From assembly GCF_900129825.1 (NCBI RefSeq), contig NZ_FQWZ01000002.1, forward strand, positions 62,001 through 126,000: 64,000 nucleotides of DNA. Direction: 5' to 3'. The position numbers and the translations under genes are program-made. Under the pieces are notes generated by a model. The model ran no database searches. It saw only the letters and a list, made by a program, of their open reading frames with translations, and had not been told where the DNA came from. Below, one piece after another: positions 33,852 through 45,971 of the stretch. This DNA comes from Hydrocarboniphaga daqingensis (GTDB lineage: Bacteria > Pseudomonadota > Gammaproteobacteria > Nevskiales > Nevskiaceae). Position 1 is the first letter of the stretch. Each line of letters begins with the position of its first letter.

Positions 33852-34328
33852 ATGCCGGACGGGTCATGCAGCATGAAGGGCGTAATCGAAGCAGACGACC
33901 GAGCGCATCGGCGAGCGGCATCGGCGACGCGCGGCTTCACGCTGGTGGAGCTGATGGTGGTGGTCGTGATCATCGCGCTGCTCGCCGCGCTGGCGATGCC
34001 GGTCTACAACCGCTACGTCGTCAACACGCGGCTGCGCAGCGCCCAGAACGACCTGGTCGCGATGGCACTGACGATGGAAAACTTCTACCAGCAGCAGCTG
34101 ACGTATCCGGCGGCAACGACGACCACCGCGGCGACCCAGTCCGCACTCAGCGGCTGGGCGCCGTCGCAGGCCGCCAGCTTCACCTATCAAATCCAGGCCT
34201 CGACCTCGACCAGCTACACGCTGCGCGCGGTCGGCAGTGCCAATGGCATGAGCAGTTACACGATCACCCTCGACAACGCCAATACACGGCAACTGACCAG
34301 CCCCGGCGGCGCGGTGACGGCATGGTGA
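33852..34328 (+). CDS. pilE: type IV pilin-like protein (PilE type)
   Basis: This is a type IV pilin with a long cytoplasmic leader and the prepilin peptidase site ATRG before FTLVELMVVVVIIALLAALA. It has Phe+1, Glu+5 and the standard N-terminal helix. The globular part is short and Thr/Ser-rich, ending TSPGGAVTAW. The length is 158 residues from the ATG at 33852; an ATG at 33873 is also possible and leaves the mature protein unchanged. PilE in Xanthomonadales and Pseudomonas minor-pilin clusters is a minor pilin, which fits its place at the head of this operon. Confidence 0.88.
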   Translation: MPDGSCSMKGVIEADDRAHRRAASATRGFTLVELMVVVVIIALLAALAMPVYNRYVVNTRLRSAQNDLVAMALTMENFYQQQLTYPAATTTTAATQSALSGWAPSQAASFTYQIQASTSTSYTLRAVGSANGMSSYTITLDNANTRQLTSPGGAVTAW

Positions 34329-34813
34329 TGCGCGGCCACGGCTACTCGCTGATCGAGCTGATGATCACGCTGGCGATCTTCGGTTCGCTGCTGGTCAGCG
34401 CCGGCAATCTGACGACCAACTGGATCGCGTCGTCACGTGTGCAGGACAGCGTCGGTGTGCTGACCCAAGGCGTGTCGCGAGCCAAGGCCATGGCACTGCG
34501 CAATCCCGGTGGCGTCGCCGGCGCCAGCGCGGCGTCGATTCTGTGTATCGACGGCACGACGGTGCGCTTGTTTGCGGCCAACGGCAGCCCGCCGACCGCA
34601 GCCAACTGCCAATCCGCCAGCGCGGCGTGGACCGCACAACTGCACGCCAGCAGCGCCGTGAACGTGGCCGGCGGCGCGTTGAGCTGCCTGGCCTTCAGCA
34701 ACCGCGGGCTGCCGGTGAATCCGGCATCGGGCAGCGGCACCGACAACTGCGCGCTGTCCAGCAGCATCGTCGTCAGCTCGGGCAGCACCAGTGCCAGTGT
34801 CGTCCTCAACTAG
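34322..34813 (+). CDS. fimT: minor pseudopilin, FimT/GspH type
   Basis: This 163-residue pseudopilin has a very short leader (MVMRGHG) followed by YSLIELMITLAIFGSLLVSA, so Glu+5 is present. A FimT/GspH-like body follows (VGVLTQGVSRAKAMALRNPG, then LSCLAFSNRGLPVN and paired Cys). Its start overlaps the pilE stop; an ATG at 34328 (TGATG) is an alternative. FimT-like minor pilins can bind DNA during uptake in some Lysobacterales; that is known for the family and not shown here. Confidence 0.82.
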   Translation: MVMRGHGYSLIELMITLAIFGSLLVSAGNLTTNWIASSRVQDSVGVLTQGVSRAKAMALRNPGGVAGASAASILCIDGTTVRLFAANGSPPTAANCQSASAAWTAQLHASSAVNVAGGALSCLAFSNRGLPVNPASGSGTDNCALSSSIVVSSGSTSASVVLN

Positions 34814-35219
34814 CCGCCAGCGCGGCGACGCGCTGCTTGAAGCGCTGGTCGGCGTCGTGCTGGTGGCGATCATCGGCATGGGCAGTGCGTACACCGCCTC
34901 GCGCATCGCCGTCAGCCACAAGTTCGCGCGCACGCAGGCGATGGCGGTCAGCCAGCTGCGGCAGATGCTGCAAAGCCCCAGCGACGTCGCAGCCTGGTGC
35001 AGCGGCACGGCGCCGCCAGCGGTGCGGATTCGGCCGGCGGATACCGCGATCGCGCCGACCGACCTGAGCGTGACGGTCACTTGCAGCGCCGCCGGCACGC
35101 TGACGATCGGCGGCCGCACGATCGCCACGCCGCCGCAGCGGGTGACGCTGACGGTCAGCTCGTCGGCCTTGTTCGGCGGCAACGGCACGATCGCCGTCGG
35201 CAACGTCGGCGGGAGCTAG
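34791..35219 (+). CDS. pilV: minor pseudopilin, PilV type
   Basis: The 142-residue product starts at GTG 34791, inside the end of fimT. The prepilin motif is RQRG before DALLEALVGVVLVAIIGMGS, with Glu+5 in place. The body is short with two Cys (AAWCSGTAPP, VTCSAAGTL). Position and size fit PilV, which primes pilus assembly with PilW, PilX and FimU/FimT in Pseudomonas. The overlap with fimT and the three-base gap to the next gene indicate one transcript. Confidence 0.78.
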   Translation: MPVSSSTSRQRGDALLEALVGVVLVAIIGMGSAYTASRIAVSHKFARTQAMAVSQLRQMLQSPSDVAAWCSGTAPPAVRIRPADTAIAPTDLSVTVTCSAAGTLTIGGRTIATPPQRVTLTVSSSALFGGNGTIAVGNVGGS

Positions 35220-35222
35220 CCG

Positions 35223-35900
35223 GTGACGACCCGCATTCCGTTTCGCCCGCGTCGCAGGCAACACGGCCTGGGCTTGATCAGCTTGATGGCCGGGATGCTG
35301 CTGTCGGTACTCGGCGTGCTGTCGTTGCTGATGCTGTACCGAACGCTGGTCGGCCAGACCGTTCAGAGCCGCGCGCGCGCGGCCGAAGATGGCAGCTATG
35401 CCACGGCCACGCTGTCCGCCCAGATGGAATTGCACAACGCGGGTTATGGCATCGGCAGCAACAGCACGCGCGCGGCCGTCAATACCGATCTGATTCTGGT
35501 CAGCGGCGCGGCGCTGGACGCCAATGGGCGTCTCAGCGGCACAGCGCAGACCGTCGGCGCCAGCGGCGTCAGCACCGGCAATGCGGTGATCTGGGGCGCA
35601 CAGCCTGGGGTCGCTTACGAATGTTCGGCGCTGCTAATGCAGAGCGCCACGCTAATGCTGCTGCGTGCCAGCGGCAGCTGCAGCAGCGCCACGCAATGGG
35701 GCACGGCGACCTGGACTCGCAGCGCCGATCTGATCCCGGCCGGCACGATGACGCTGGCCAGCAACAACGTGTTCCGGGTCGACAGAGCGACCTGCTGGCC
35801 TTACGGGCTTGGCGCGGCGACAGCGCTGCGAGTGACGATCTGGGGCGACGATTCGGTATGGAAGACCAGCGCCTGCCTGACCAACTTCAGCGGGGCCTGA
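35223..35900 (+). CDS. pilW: minor pseudopilin, PilW type
   Basis: The 225-residue protein starts at GTG 35223. The N-terminal segment is QHG before LGLISLMAGMLLSVLGVLSL, so +5 is Ser and not Glu, unusual among pseudopilins (GspK-like proteins also lack Glu+5). The region AAEDGSYATATLSAQMELHN AGYG matches the PilW pattern after the N-terminal helix. Paired Cys lie in the body. It is in the same operon as pilE-fimT-pilV and the large downstream pseudopilin. Confidence 0.75.
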   Translation: MTTRIPFRPRRRQHGLGLISLMAGMLLSVLGVLSLLMLYRTLVGQTVQSRARAAEDGSYATATLSAQMELHNAGYGIGSNSTRAAVNTDLILVSGAALDANGRLSGTAQTVGASGVSTGNAVIWGAQPGVAYECSALLMQSATLMLLRASGSCSSATQWGTATWTRSADLIPAGTMTLASNNVFRVDRATCWPYGLGAATALRVTIWGDDSVWKTSACLTNFSGA

Positions 35901-35903
35901 CCG

Positions 35904-38096
35904 ATGCGCATCCCTGTCCATCCACGGCGTGACGGCCAACGAGGCCTGGCGACGATCCTGCTGGTGCTGATGGTCGGGGCCGCGCTGACCGCGACCGTGC
36001 TCGGCGTCAGCTATTCGGTCCGCGGCGCCCAGGACAAGACGCTGTCGATGCACGCCCAGACCACGGCACAAGCGCGGGCCTGGGCCGGTGTCGAACTGGT
36101 GAGGCAGTACTTGCTGCAGGAGTCACTGACCACGCCACCATGGCCGTCGCTGCCGTGGTCACCGGCGATCACCGGCACCAGCGCCAGCCAACTGGGCGTC
36201 AGCATCGTGTCGATGACCGGGCCGGATGCCGGCGGCTTTTATGCGGTGACGGCCGACATCACCGGTGCCGGAGCCGGCGCGACCGCCCATCTGCGCGCGG
36301 TCTACAACGTGCGGCCCGGCACAGCGGCCGTGGCGGCGACCTCGGTCAACGCCAATCTCGACGCGGCCAATTTCTACTACGACCTGCAGATGACCGGCGG
36401 CATCGTCGTCGTCGGCAGCAGCAATGCCAACGTCAATGTCGACGGCGACGTGACGCTCGACAATGCCTCGATCACCGGCGTCAACGCCGTGCGTTCCACC
36501 GGCAACGTGTCGATCGGCAGCGGCATCGCCGTCAACCAGATCTACAGCAACGGCGACGTGACGCTGAGTGGTTCGTCGGCGGTGGCGTCGGTATCGGCAC
36601 TGGGCAGCGTCTACGTCAACAGCTCGGGTATGCAGGGCGCGATCAACTGTAACGGGGCGGTGATCATCACCAATGGCAGCACGGGCACGATCAACGCACG
36701 CGGCGCGGTCACCGCCAGCAGCGGCGGCACGCACGGCACGATCAACACCAATGGCAGCGTGCTGGTCACCAACGGCACGATCACCACCGTCAACTCGGTC
36801 GGCAGCCTGACGCTGACATCCGGGCTGGTGCGTAACACCAACACGATGAACGCCGTCACCTGGACTTCGACTGGCAGCGGCGCCACGACGATCCGCGCCA
36901 ATGGCGCCGTCACCTACGCTGCCAGCGGCGGCACGATCACGGCCGTCGGCGACGTGGTGCTGACCGGCGGCGGCGCGAGCACCGTGGTCAGCAACGGCAA
37001 TGTGTTCGTGCGCAGCTATGGCGGCATCAACACGCTGCAATGTGCCGGTGGCTTGCAGGTCGATCAGTACGCATCGGTCAGCGGCACGATCGGCGGATTG
37101 CTACTGAAACTGCAGCAGTACAACAGCAACGTGAAGGTCACCGTGGTGCCCGGCTATTCGCCGAGCATCACGCCGGTGGCGCTGACCCCGGTGGCCCAAG
37201 TGCAGCCCTACACGCTGAACCGACCCACGGTCGACGCCTACGCGCTGAAGTCGGCAGCGAACTATGTGTTCGAGTACGTGCTGGCGGGCTATACCCGCGT
37301 CACCGTCAGCAACATCGCCGGCATCGCCGATGGCCAGTACGCGCTGGCCAGCGATGGCACGCGCAAGGACTTCCTCTGTCCGCTGGCGTCGTACAACACG
37401 GTCACCAAGCTCTGTTCCTTAACCGGCTCGACGCAAAAGACGATCTGTCAGGGCTATTCGACGTCCAATACCTGCTTCACCTACGCGCTCGGCAAATGGA
37501 CCATTGCCGGCACCAGTCTGGCACCCGGTGCAATGTGGTTCGACGGCAATCTGGAAGTCAGCACCGGCGTGTACTTCAACACGTTCCTGGCCACCGGCAA
37601 CATCCTCACCAGCGGCGGGCATGTCAGCAAAGCGGTCAACACGGCTGGCTATGGGCCGATCTGCAACAACACGCCCAGCAATGGCGTGGCGCAAACCGCG
37701 TTCTTTGCCGGGCTATATCCGAAGAACTTCTGCAACACCAGCACGTCGGCCCTGACCGGCGACCCGCTCGGCAACATCGCCTACCTCGCGGGCGGCTATC
37801 TGAGCGGCCTGTTCGTCGGCGGCAACATTACGCTCGGCGCGAGCACCAAGACATCGGGCACGGTGCTGGCCGGCAATCTGTTCAACAGCGGCGGCAGCAC
37901 AACCGTCTACGGCTACATCGCGGCGGCCGGACAGGGCACCCTGGGGCTGACCAATGTGCTCAGCGGCAGTACGACGGTGGACGTGACCACGCTGCCGTCG
38001 AGCTATTCGGCGTCGATCCTGCCGTGCATGAGCAACTGCACGACCAGCGCCGCGGTCGCGGCCTCAGCCAACGTGTTGTGGGCGCGTTATCGCTGA
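35904..38096 (+). CDS. large pseudopilin (PilX-like N-terminus) with a beta-helix-like body
   Basis: The N-terminus has the prepilin-like QRG before LATILLVLMVGAALTATVLG, which fits PilX. The protein has 730 residues; ordinary PilX has about 150-200. After a conventional region (about 45-150) come many irregular repeats of about 18-20 residues rich in Gly, Asn, Thr, Ser and Val (for example VDGDVTLDNASITGVNAV, SNGDVTLSGSSAVASVSAL, NTNGSVLVTNGTITTVNSVG). These read like rungs of a right-handed beta-helix or bactofilin-type fold. The C-terminal third has several Cys (FLCPLASYN, CQGYSTSNTCF, PICNNTP). As the last gene of the minor-pilin operon it could form or cap the pilus tip. No pilY1 gene is seen nearby. 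Confidence 0.75.
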   Translation: MRIPVHPRRDGQRGLATILLVLMVGAALTATVLGVSYSVRGAQDKTLSMHAQTTAQARAWAGVELVRQYLLQESLTTPPWPSLPWSPAITGTSASQLGVSIVSMTGPDAGGFYAVTADITGAGAGATAHLRAVYNVRPGTAAVAATSVNANLDAANFYYDLQMTGGIVVVGSSNANVNVDGDVTLDNASITGVNAVRSTGNVSIGSGIAVNQIYSNGDVTLSGSSAVASVSALGSVYVNSSGMQGAINCNGAVIITNGSTGTINARGAVTASSGGTHGTINTNGSVLVTNGTITTVNSVGSLTLTSGLVRNTNTMNAVTWTSTGSGATTIRANGAVTYAASGGTITAVGDVVLTGGGASTVVSNGNVFVRSYGGINTLQCAGGLQVDQYASVSGTIGGLLLKLQQYNSNVKVTVVPGYSPSITPVALTPVAQVQPYTLNRPTVDAYALKSAANYVFEYVLAGYTRVTVSNIAGIADGQYALASDGTRKDFLCPLASYNTVTKLCSLTGSTQKTICQGYSTSNTCFTYALGKWTIAGTSLAPGAMWFDGNLEVSTGVYFNTFLATGNILTSGGHVSKAVNTAGYGPICNNTPSNGVAQTAFFAGLYPKNFCNTSTSALTGDPLGNIAYLAGGYLSGLFVGGNITLGASTKTSGTVLAGNLFNSGGSTTVYGYIAAAGQGTLGLTNVLSGSTTVDVTTLPSSYSASILPCMSNCTTSAAVAASANVLWARYR

Positions 38097-38103
38097 TACC
38101 GAG

Positions 38104-38135
38104 CACCGCGCAGCGCAACGCAGCGCCGCGCGGTG
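38104..38135 (+). terminator. possible hairpin between the pilin operon and gltD
   Basis: An 8-base stem (CACCGCGC / GCGCGGTG) with a 16-base GC-rich loop lies in the 49-base gap between two convergent genes. There is no T tract on either strand, so it is only a candidate bidirectional terminator. Confidence 0.3.
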
Positions 38136-38145
38136 AACGGCCGTA

Positions 38146-40552
<2,407 letters not shown>

Positions 40553-40561
40553 AACCGGTTT

Positions 40562-43500
40562 TTAGGCGGCGGCTCGTACCGAGTCGATCAACGATCCGAT
40601 CTCCGCGGCCTTGGGCTTGACCAGCCAGAACTTGCCGACGTAGTCGGCCCAGTCGCTGATGATCTGCTGCGCCCAACGGCTGCCGGTGACCTTGGCGTAA
40701 TCGGCGACGACCTTGCGCAAGTAGTTCTCGTGCGCCTCCATGTGCTCGGACACGACGCGATGGATGTCGATCAGCTCGTGGTTGTAGCGGTCGACGAAGT
40801 TGCGCTTTTCGTCGAGCACGTACGCGAACCCGCCCGTCATGCCGGCACCGAAGTTGACGCCGGTGTGGCCGAGCACGACGACAACGCCGCCGGTCATGTA
40901 TTCGCAGCCGTGGTCGCCGCAGCCTTCGACGATCGCGTGGGCGCCGGAGTTGCGCACCGCAAAGCGTTCGCCGGCCATACCGGCTGCGTACAGTGTGCCG
41001 CCGGTGGCGCCGTACAGGCAGGTGTTGCCGATGATCGCCGCTTCACGCGATTCGTAGCGCGCGGTCTTCGGCGGCTTGACGACGATGCGGCCACCGGCCA
41101 TGCCCTTGCCGACGTAGTCGTTGGCATCGCCTTCGACTTCGAGGTTCAAGCCGCCGGCATTCCACACGCCCAGGCTCTGGCCCGCTGCGCCCTTGAGCTT
41201 GATCGTGATCGGGCGATCGGCCATGCCGAGGTTGCCCCAGCGACGCGCGATCTCGCCCGACAGGCGCGCACCGATCGAGCGGTGCCGATTGCTGACCGTG
41301 TAATGGAAGATGCCGCCGGTCTTGTGTTCGATCGCCGGCAGGCAGTCGGCCAGCATCGCCTCGGCCAGTTCGCCCTTGTCGAACGGCTCGTTGTTGAACA
41401 TGCAGTACTGCGCGCTCGGCAGCGTCATGCCGGCCGATTCGAGAATCGGCGACAGGTCGAGGTTCTTGGCCTTGTTGGTCGCGCCTTCGGCGATTTCGAG
41501 CAGGTCGGTGCGGCCGATCAGCTCCTTGATCGTGCGCACACCGAGGCTGGCCATCAGTTCGCGCGTTTCCTGGGCGACGAACTTAAAGTAGTTCATCACC
41601 ATCTCGGGCAGGCCGATGAAGTAGTTCTGGCGCAGCACGTTGTTCTGCGTCGCCACACCGGTGGCGCAGTTGTTCAAATGGCAGATGCGCAGGTACTTGC
41701 AGCCCAGCGCCACCATCGGCGCGGTGCCGAAGCCGAACGATTCGGCGCCGAGAATCGCCGCCTTGATCACGTCCAGGCCGGTCTTCAAGCCGCCGTCGGT
41801 CTGCACCCGCACCTTGTCGCGCAGATTGTTCATGCGCAGCGTCTGGTGGGTTTCCGACAAGCCGAGTTCCCACGGCGTGCCGGCGTACTTGACGCTGGTC
41901 AGCGGCGAGGCGCCGGTGCCGCCGTCATAGCCGGAGATCGTGATCAGGTCGGCGTAGGCCTTGGCCACGCCGGCCGCGATCGTGCCGACGCCGGGGCCCG
42001 ACACCAGCTTGACCGACACCAGCGCCTGCGGATTGACCTGCTTGAGGTCGAAAATCAGCTGCGCCAGGTCTTCGATCGAATAGATATCGTGATGCGGCGG
42101 CGGCGAGATCAGCGCCACGCCAGGCCGCGCGTAGCGCAGCTTGGCGATCTGGTCGTTGACCTTGTCGCCGGGCAGCTGGCCGCCTTCGCCGGGCTTGGCG
42201 CCCTGCGCGACCTTGATCTGCAGCACTTCGGCGTTGACCAGGTATTCCGGCGTGACGCCGAAGCGGCCCGATGCCACCTGCTTGATCTTCGACGACTTCT
42301 CGGTGCCGTAGCGCGCCGGGTCTTCGCCGCCTTCGCCGGAATTGCTGCGGCCGCCGAGGCGGTTCATCGCAATCGCCAGCGCTTCATGCGCTTCCGGCGA
42401 CAGCGCGCCGAGCGACATGCCGGCGGAGTCGAAGCGCTTGAGGATGCTGTCGATCGGCTCGACCTCGTCGACCGAAATCGGCGTGGCGCTCTTGAACTGG
42501 AACAGGTCGCGGATCATCGACACCGGGCGCGTGTTCACGACCTCGGCGTAGGTCTGGTAGTCCTCGTAGCTGCCGGACTTGACCGCCTTCTGCAGCATCG
42601 CGACCACGTCCGGGTTGTAGGCGTGGTACTCACCGCCGTGCACGTACTTGTACAAGCCGCCCTGTTCGATCGGCTTGCGCGCGCTCCACGCCGCTTCGGC
42701 GATCTCGATCTGCTCTTCCTGAAGGTCTTCGAACTTGGCGCCCTGGATCCGCGACACGGTGGCGTTGAAGCAGGTGTCGATCACTTCGTCGTGCAGACCC
42801 ACAGCTTCGAACAGCTGCGCGCCGCGATACGACGAGATGGTGCTGATGCCCATCTTCGAGATGATCTTGTACAGACCCTTGTTGATGCCCTTGCGATAGC
42901 TCTGCGCCATCGTCTCGGGTGCCTTGTTCTTGACCTGCCCGCTGCGCGCCATCTCGTAGAGCGAGGCGTAGGCGAGATACGGATAGATCACGCTGGCGCC
43001 GTAGCCGATCAGGCACGCGAAGTGATGCGGGTCACGCGCGGTGGCGGTCTCGACGACGATGTTGCAATCGCAGCGCAGGCCGGCGGTGACCAGCGCGGCG
43101 TTGACGGCACCGGTGGCCAGCAGCGCGTGCACCGGCAGCTTGCCGCGCTCGATCGCGCGGTCGGACAACACCAGCACGACCTTGCCGGCGCGAACCGCGG
43201 CGATGGCTTCTTCGCAGACATGGTCGATGGCCGACTTCAGGCCGATCGACGGGTCGTAGTTCAGGTCGATGATCTGGTGCGCGTAATTCGGGTCATCGTT
43301 GCCGATCGCCAGCAGTGCCTTGAACTTGGCTTCGCTGAGCACCGGCGAGTCGATCAGCAGGCGCGCGGCGCGCTCCGGCGTTTCTTCGAACATGCCCTTT
43401 TCGGAGCCGAGCTGGCATTCCAGCGACATCACGATCTGCTCGCGCAGCGGATCGATCGGCGGATTGGTGACCTGCGCGAACATCTGCCGGAAGTAGTCGT

Positions 43501-45052
43501 ACAGCGAGCGTGCCTGCTGGCTGAGCACCGCGAACGGCGTGTCGTCGCCCATCGAGCCGACCGCTTCCTGGCCGGCTTCGGCGAGCACGCGCAGCACCTG
43601 GTCGCGCTCTTCGAACGTCAGCTGGAACATCTTGTGATAGATCGCCACCGTGTCTGGCGGCATCACGTCGAGCGAGTTCGGGTCGTCGCTGAGGCTGGCT
43701 TCGAGCCGCTTCATGTTCGACTTGAGCCACTGCTTGTACGGCTTGCGCGAGGCCAGCATGCGGTCGATGTCTTCCGGACGCAGCAGCGAGCCGGTCTCGG
43801 TGTCGACGGCCAGGATTTCGCCCGGACGCAGGCGGCCCTTCTCGACGACGTCCTGGGCGCGGAAGTCGTTCACGCCGATTTCCGACGCCAGCACGATGTG
43901 GCGGTCGCTGGTGATCACATAGCGCGCCGGACGCAGACCGTTGCGGTCGAGGCAGCAGGCGGCATAGCGGCCGTCCATGATGACCACGCCGGCCGGGCCG
44001 TCCCAGGGCTCCATGTTGACCGAGTTGTATTCGTAGAACGCACGCACGTCCGGGTCGAGGTCTTCGACGTTCTGCCAGGCCGGCGGGATCAGCGCGCGCA
44101 TCGCCTGGAACACGTCCATGCCGCCGGCCAGCAGCAGTTCGAGCATGTTGTCCATGCTCTGGCTGTCGGAGCCCTTCATCGTTACCAGCGGCATCAGTTC
44201 TTCGATGTCGGGCAGGTCGGCGCACTGGAACTTCTTGGCGCGCGCCTGCGCCCACATGCGGTTGCCGCTGATCGTGTTGATCTCGCCGTTGTGCGCCAGA
44301 TAGCGGAACGGGTGGCACAAGCGCCAGCGCGGCAGCGTGTTGGTCGAGAAGCGCTGGTGGAACACGCACATCGACGATTCGAGCAGTTCGTCAGCCAGGT
44401 CCGGATAGAACTGCGGCAGGAACTCCGGCATCACCAGTCCCTTGTAGACGATGACGCGGCACGACAGGCTGGTGACGTAGAAATCGGCGTCGCCTTCGGC
44501 TTCGAGCACCTTCTCGACGCGGCGGCGCAGCTTGAACAGCTTCAGCTCGAAGGCGAACTTGTGCATGTCGCGCGGCGCGGTGATGAACACCTGCTCGACC
44601 ACCGGCACCGCGCGCAGCGCTTCTTCACCGAGCGCCGCCGGGTCGGTCGGCACCGGACGGAAGCCCAGCAGCTTGACGCCATGGTGGTCGCAGGCTTCCT
44701 TGAACGCCTGCTTGGCGCGGTCGCGCCGCGCCGGGTCCTGGCTCAGGAACACGTTGCCGGCGCAGTAGTTGTCGCCCAGCGCGAAGCCGAGCTTGTCCGC
44801 CTCGCGACGCAGGAACGCGTCGGGCTTCTTCATCAGCAGGCCGCAGCCGTCGCCGGTCTTGCCGTCGGCCGCCACCGCACCACGATGGGTCATCCGGTGC
44901 AGCGCCGTAATCGCCGTCTGGACCAGTTTGTGGCTGGGTTGATCGTCCATGTGGGCGATCAGGCCGAAGCCGCAAGAATCCTTTTCGAAGTCCGGACGGT
45001 ACAAGCCGTGCGCGGCGTAGCCCTCGAAGGGCGTGACGGGGGGCTGGGACAT
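40562..45052 (-). CDS. gltB: glutamate synthase (NADPH) large subunit
   Basis: GltB forms two glutamates from glutamine and 2-oxoglutarate. It has 1496 residues. The class II amidotransferase domain follows [20 protein letters not shown], and the nucleophilic Cys is exposed after removal of a short propeptide. Further on are the central domain, the FMN domain ([40 protein letters not shown]), the Fe-S loop [20 protein letters not shown] and the C-terminal beta-helix ([20 protein letters not shown]). AGGAG lies before the ATG at 45050-45052. The repeat array begins ten bases after its stop and may affect expression of gltD. Confidence 0.97.
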   Translation of the reverse strand: MSQPPVTPFEGYAAHGLYRPDFEKDSCGFGLIAHMDDQPSHKLVQTAITALHRMTHRGAVAADGKTGDGCGLLMKKPDAFLRREADKLGFALGDNYCAGNVFLSQDPARRDRAKQAFKEACDHHGVKLLGFRPVPTDPAALGEEALRAVPVVEQVFITAPRDMHKFAFELKLFKLRRRVEKVLEAEGDADFYVTSLSCRVIVYKGLVMPEFLPQFYPDLADELLESSMCVFHQRFSTNTLPRWRLCHPFRYLAHNGEINTISGNRMWAQARAKKFQCADLPDIEELMPLVTMKGSDSQSMDNMLELLLAGGMDVFQAMRALIPPAWQNVEDLDPDVRAFYEYNSVNMEPWDGPAGVVIMDGRYAACCLDRNGLRPARYVITSDRHIVLASEIGVNDFRAQDVVEKGRLRPGEILAVDTETGSLLRPEDIDRMLASRKPYKQWLKSNMKRLEASLSDDPNSLDVMPPDTVAIYHKMFQLTFEERDQVLRVLAEAGQEAVGSMGDDTPFAVLSQQARSLYDYFRQMFAQVTNPPIDPLREQIVMSLECQLGSEKGMFEETPERAARLLIDSPVLSEAKFKALLAIGNDDPNYAHQIIDLNYDPSIGLKSAIDHVCEEAIAAVRAGKVVLVLSDRAIERGKLPVHALLATGAVNAALVTAGLRCDCNIVVETATARDPHHFACLIGYGASVIYPYLAYASLYEMARSGQVKNKAPETMAQSYRKGINKGLYKIISKMGISTISSYRGAQLFEAVGLHDEVIDTCFNATVSRIQGAKFEDLQEEQIEIAEAAWSARKPIEQGGLYKYVHGGEYHAYNPDVVAMLQKAVKSGSYEDYQTYAEVVNTRPVSMIRDLFQFKSATPISVDEVEPIDSILKRFDSAGMSLGALSPEAHEALAIAMNRLGGRSNSGEGGEDPARYGTEKSSKIKQVASGRFGVTPEYLVNAEVLQIKVAQGAKPGEGGQLPGDKVNDQIAKLRYARPGVALISPPPHHDIYSIEDLAQLIFDLKQVNPQALVSVKLVSGPGVGTIAAGVAKAYADLITISGYDGGTGASPLTSVKYAGTPWELGLSETHQTLRMNNLRDKVRVQTDGGLKTGLDVIKAAILGAESFGFGTAPMVALGCKYLRICHLNNCATGVATQNNVLRQNYFIGLPEMVMNYFKFVAQETRELMASLGVRTIKELIGRTDLLEIAEGATNKAKNLDLSPILESAGMTLPSAQYCMFNNEPFDKGELAEAMLADCLPAIEHKTGGIFHYTVSNRHRSIGARLSGEIARRWGNLGMADRPITIKLKGAAGQSLGVWNAGGLNLEVEGDANDYVGKGMAGGRIVVKPPKTARYESREAAIIGNTCLYGATGGTLYAAGMAGERFAVRNSGAHAIVEGCGDHGCEYMTGGVVVVLGHTGVNFGAGMTGGFAYVLDEKRNFVDRYNHELIDIHRVVSEHMEAHENYLRKVVADYAKVTGSRWAQQIISDWADYVGKFWLVKPKAAEIGSLIDSVRAAA

Positions 45053-45221
45053 GGCAAAACTCCTGGCTAAAAAGGCCGCATCGAGCGGCCTTGAACGCAC
45101 GCTCGCCGGGGAGCGCGGGTCACGAAACTAATTTTCATTACCGGCACAAGCAAATTCCGGGCAGAAAGCTGAACGGCCCCGGGGCGAGAACACCGTTGAA
45201 TCAAGCAATTAGGCCGGCCTA

Positions 45222-45245
45222 AGATAGCCATCTAGATAGCCATCT
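45222..45245 (+). promoter_or_regulatory. tandem 12-bp operator upstream of the toxin-antitoxin pair
   Basis: Two identical, directly adjacent copies of AGATAGCCATCT, each with palindromic ends (AGAT/ATCT), end 23 bases before the antitoxin ATG. Phd/YefM antitoxins bind paired palindromes in their own promoter, so this is a likely autoregulatory site. The position also argues against a TTG start at 45245. Confidence 0.6.
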
Positions 45246-45268
45246 TGCGCAACGAGGCTTGCCGGACG

Positions 45269-45523
45269 ATGAAATCCGTTTCCATAGCGCAGGCTCGCGA
45301 CAGCCTGACGGAGCTGTTGTACGAGGCCGAGGGCGGCCGACCGGTCCAGGTGACGCGGCGCGGCAAAGCCGTGGCCGTGCTGCTGTCCGAGGCGGAGTAC
45401 GAGCGGCTGCGCGGCAGCGCCCGGCCCGATTTCGCCGGGTGGTGCCAGGCCTGGCGGGCGCGCCAGGGTGCGGGCTTTGAAGGCGTGACTGCCGACGAGC
45501 TCGACCGCTGGGCCGAGTTCTAG
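45269..45523 (+). CDS. Phd/YefM-type antitoxin
   Basis: The 84-residue protein starts MKSVSIAQARDSLTELLYEA, continues EGGRPVQVTRRGKAVAVLLS and has EAEYERLRG, the classic Phd/YefM N-terminal DNA-binding fold. The C-terminal tail (FAGWCQAWRARQG to ELDRWAEF) would wrap the toxin. The start is the ATG at 45269 just after the tandem operator. The toxin gene begins three bases after the stop. Confidence 0.87.
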   Translation: MKSVSIAQARDSLTELLYEAEGGRPVQVTRRGKAVAVLLSEAEYERLRGSARPDFAGWCQAWRARQGAGFEGVTADELDRWAEF

Positions 45524-45526
45524 CCG

Positions 45527-45952
45527 GTGGCCCGCCCTAGTTGGCTGCTCGACCTGGCGGTGATCGCCGAGCTGACCCGCCCCGACGGCAACCGTCGCGT
45601 GTTCAACCTGTTTGCCCAGCGTCAGGCGGCGTGCGCGATCGCGGCGCCGGCGCTGACCGCCTGGCTGCGCGGCCTCGACGCGCTGCCCGAAGGCCCGCGC
45701 CGCCAGCAGCTGGCGGCGTTTACGGCCGAACTGCTGCACAGCGGCCCCGAGGTGGTCGGCCTGGACCGCGACGCGGCGATCTGGCTAGCACGCAGCGCCG
45801 TGCGCTGGGAACGCAGCGGCCGGCGCTGGCGCCGGCTCGACGGAGAGCAGGCGGCGATCGCCGCAACCCGCGATATGAGCCTGGTCGCCCGCAGTCCCCA
45901 TCCGCTGGCCGGCACCGACGGCTTGAAGCTCGACGACTGGTTCCGGCCCTGA
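45527..45952 (+). CDS. diverged PIN-domain (VapC-like) toxin
   Basis: The 141-residue protein starts at GTG 45527. It aligns with VapC-type PIN domains: SWLLDLAVIAELTRPDGN corresponds to the usual LLDTNVLSEL, ALPEGPRRQQLAAF is typical, and LDGEQAAIAAT plus LVARSPHPLAG matches the C-terminal part. The first Asp (9) and a late Asp (about 105) are present. The Asn after LDT is Ala, and the residue where the second acidic side chain is expected is Trp46 (TAWLRGL). Nuclease activity may be reduced, lost or supported by other residues. The pairing with a Phd-type antitoxin supports the toxin assignment. Confidence 0.75.
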   Translation: MARPSWLLDLAVIAELTRPDGNRRVFNLFAQRQAACAIAAPALTAWLRGLDALPEGPRRQQLAAFTAELLHSGPEVVGLDRDAAIWLARSAVRWERSGRRWRRLDGEQAAIAATRDMSLVARSPHPLAGTDGLKLDDWFRP

Positions 45953-45971
45953 AGGCCGGCGGCTCGCGGAC

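Noticed and set aside
45245-45268. TTG start adding eight residues to the antitoxin
   Set aside because: It would begin on the last base of the twin operator, and MKSVSIAQAR is the normal Phd/YefM N-terminus.
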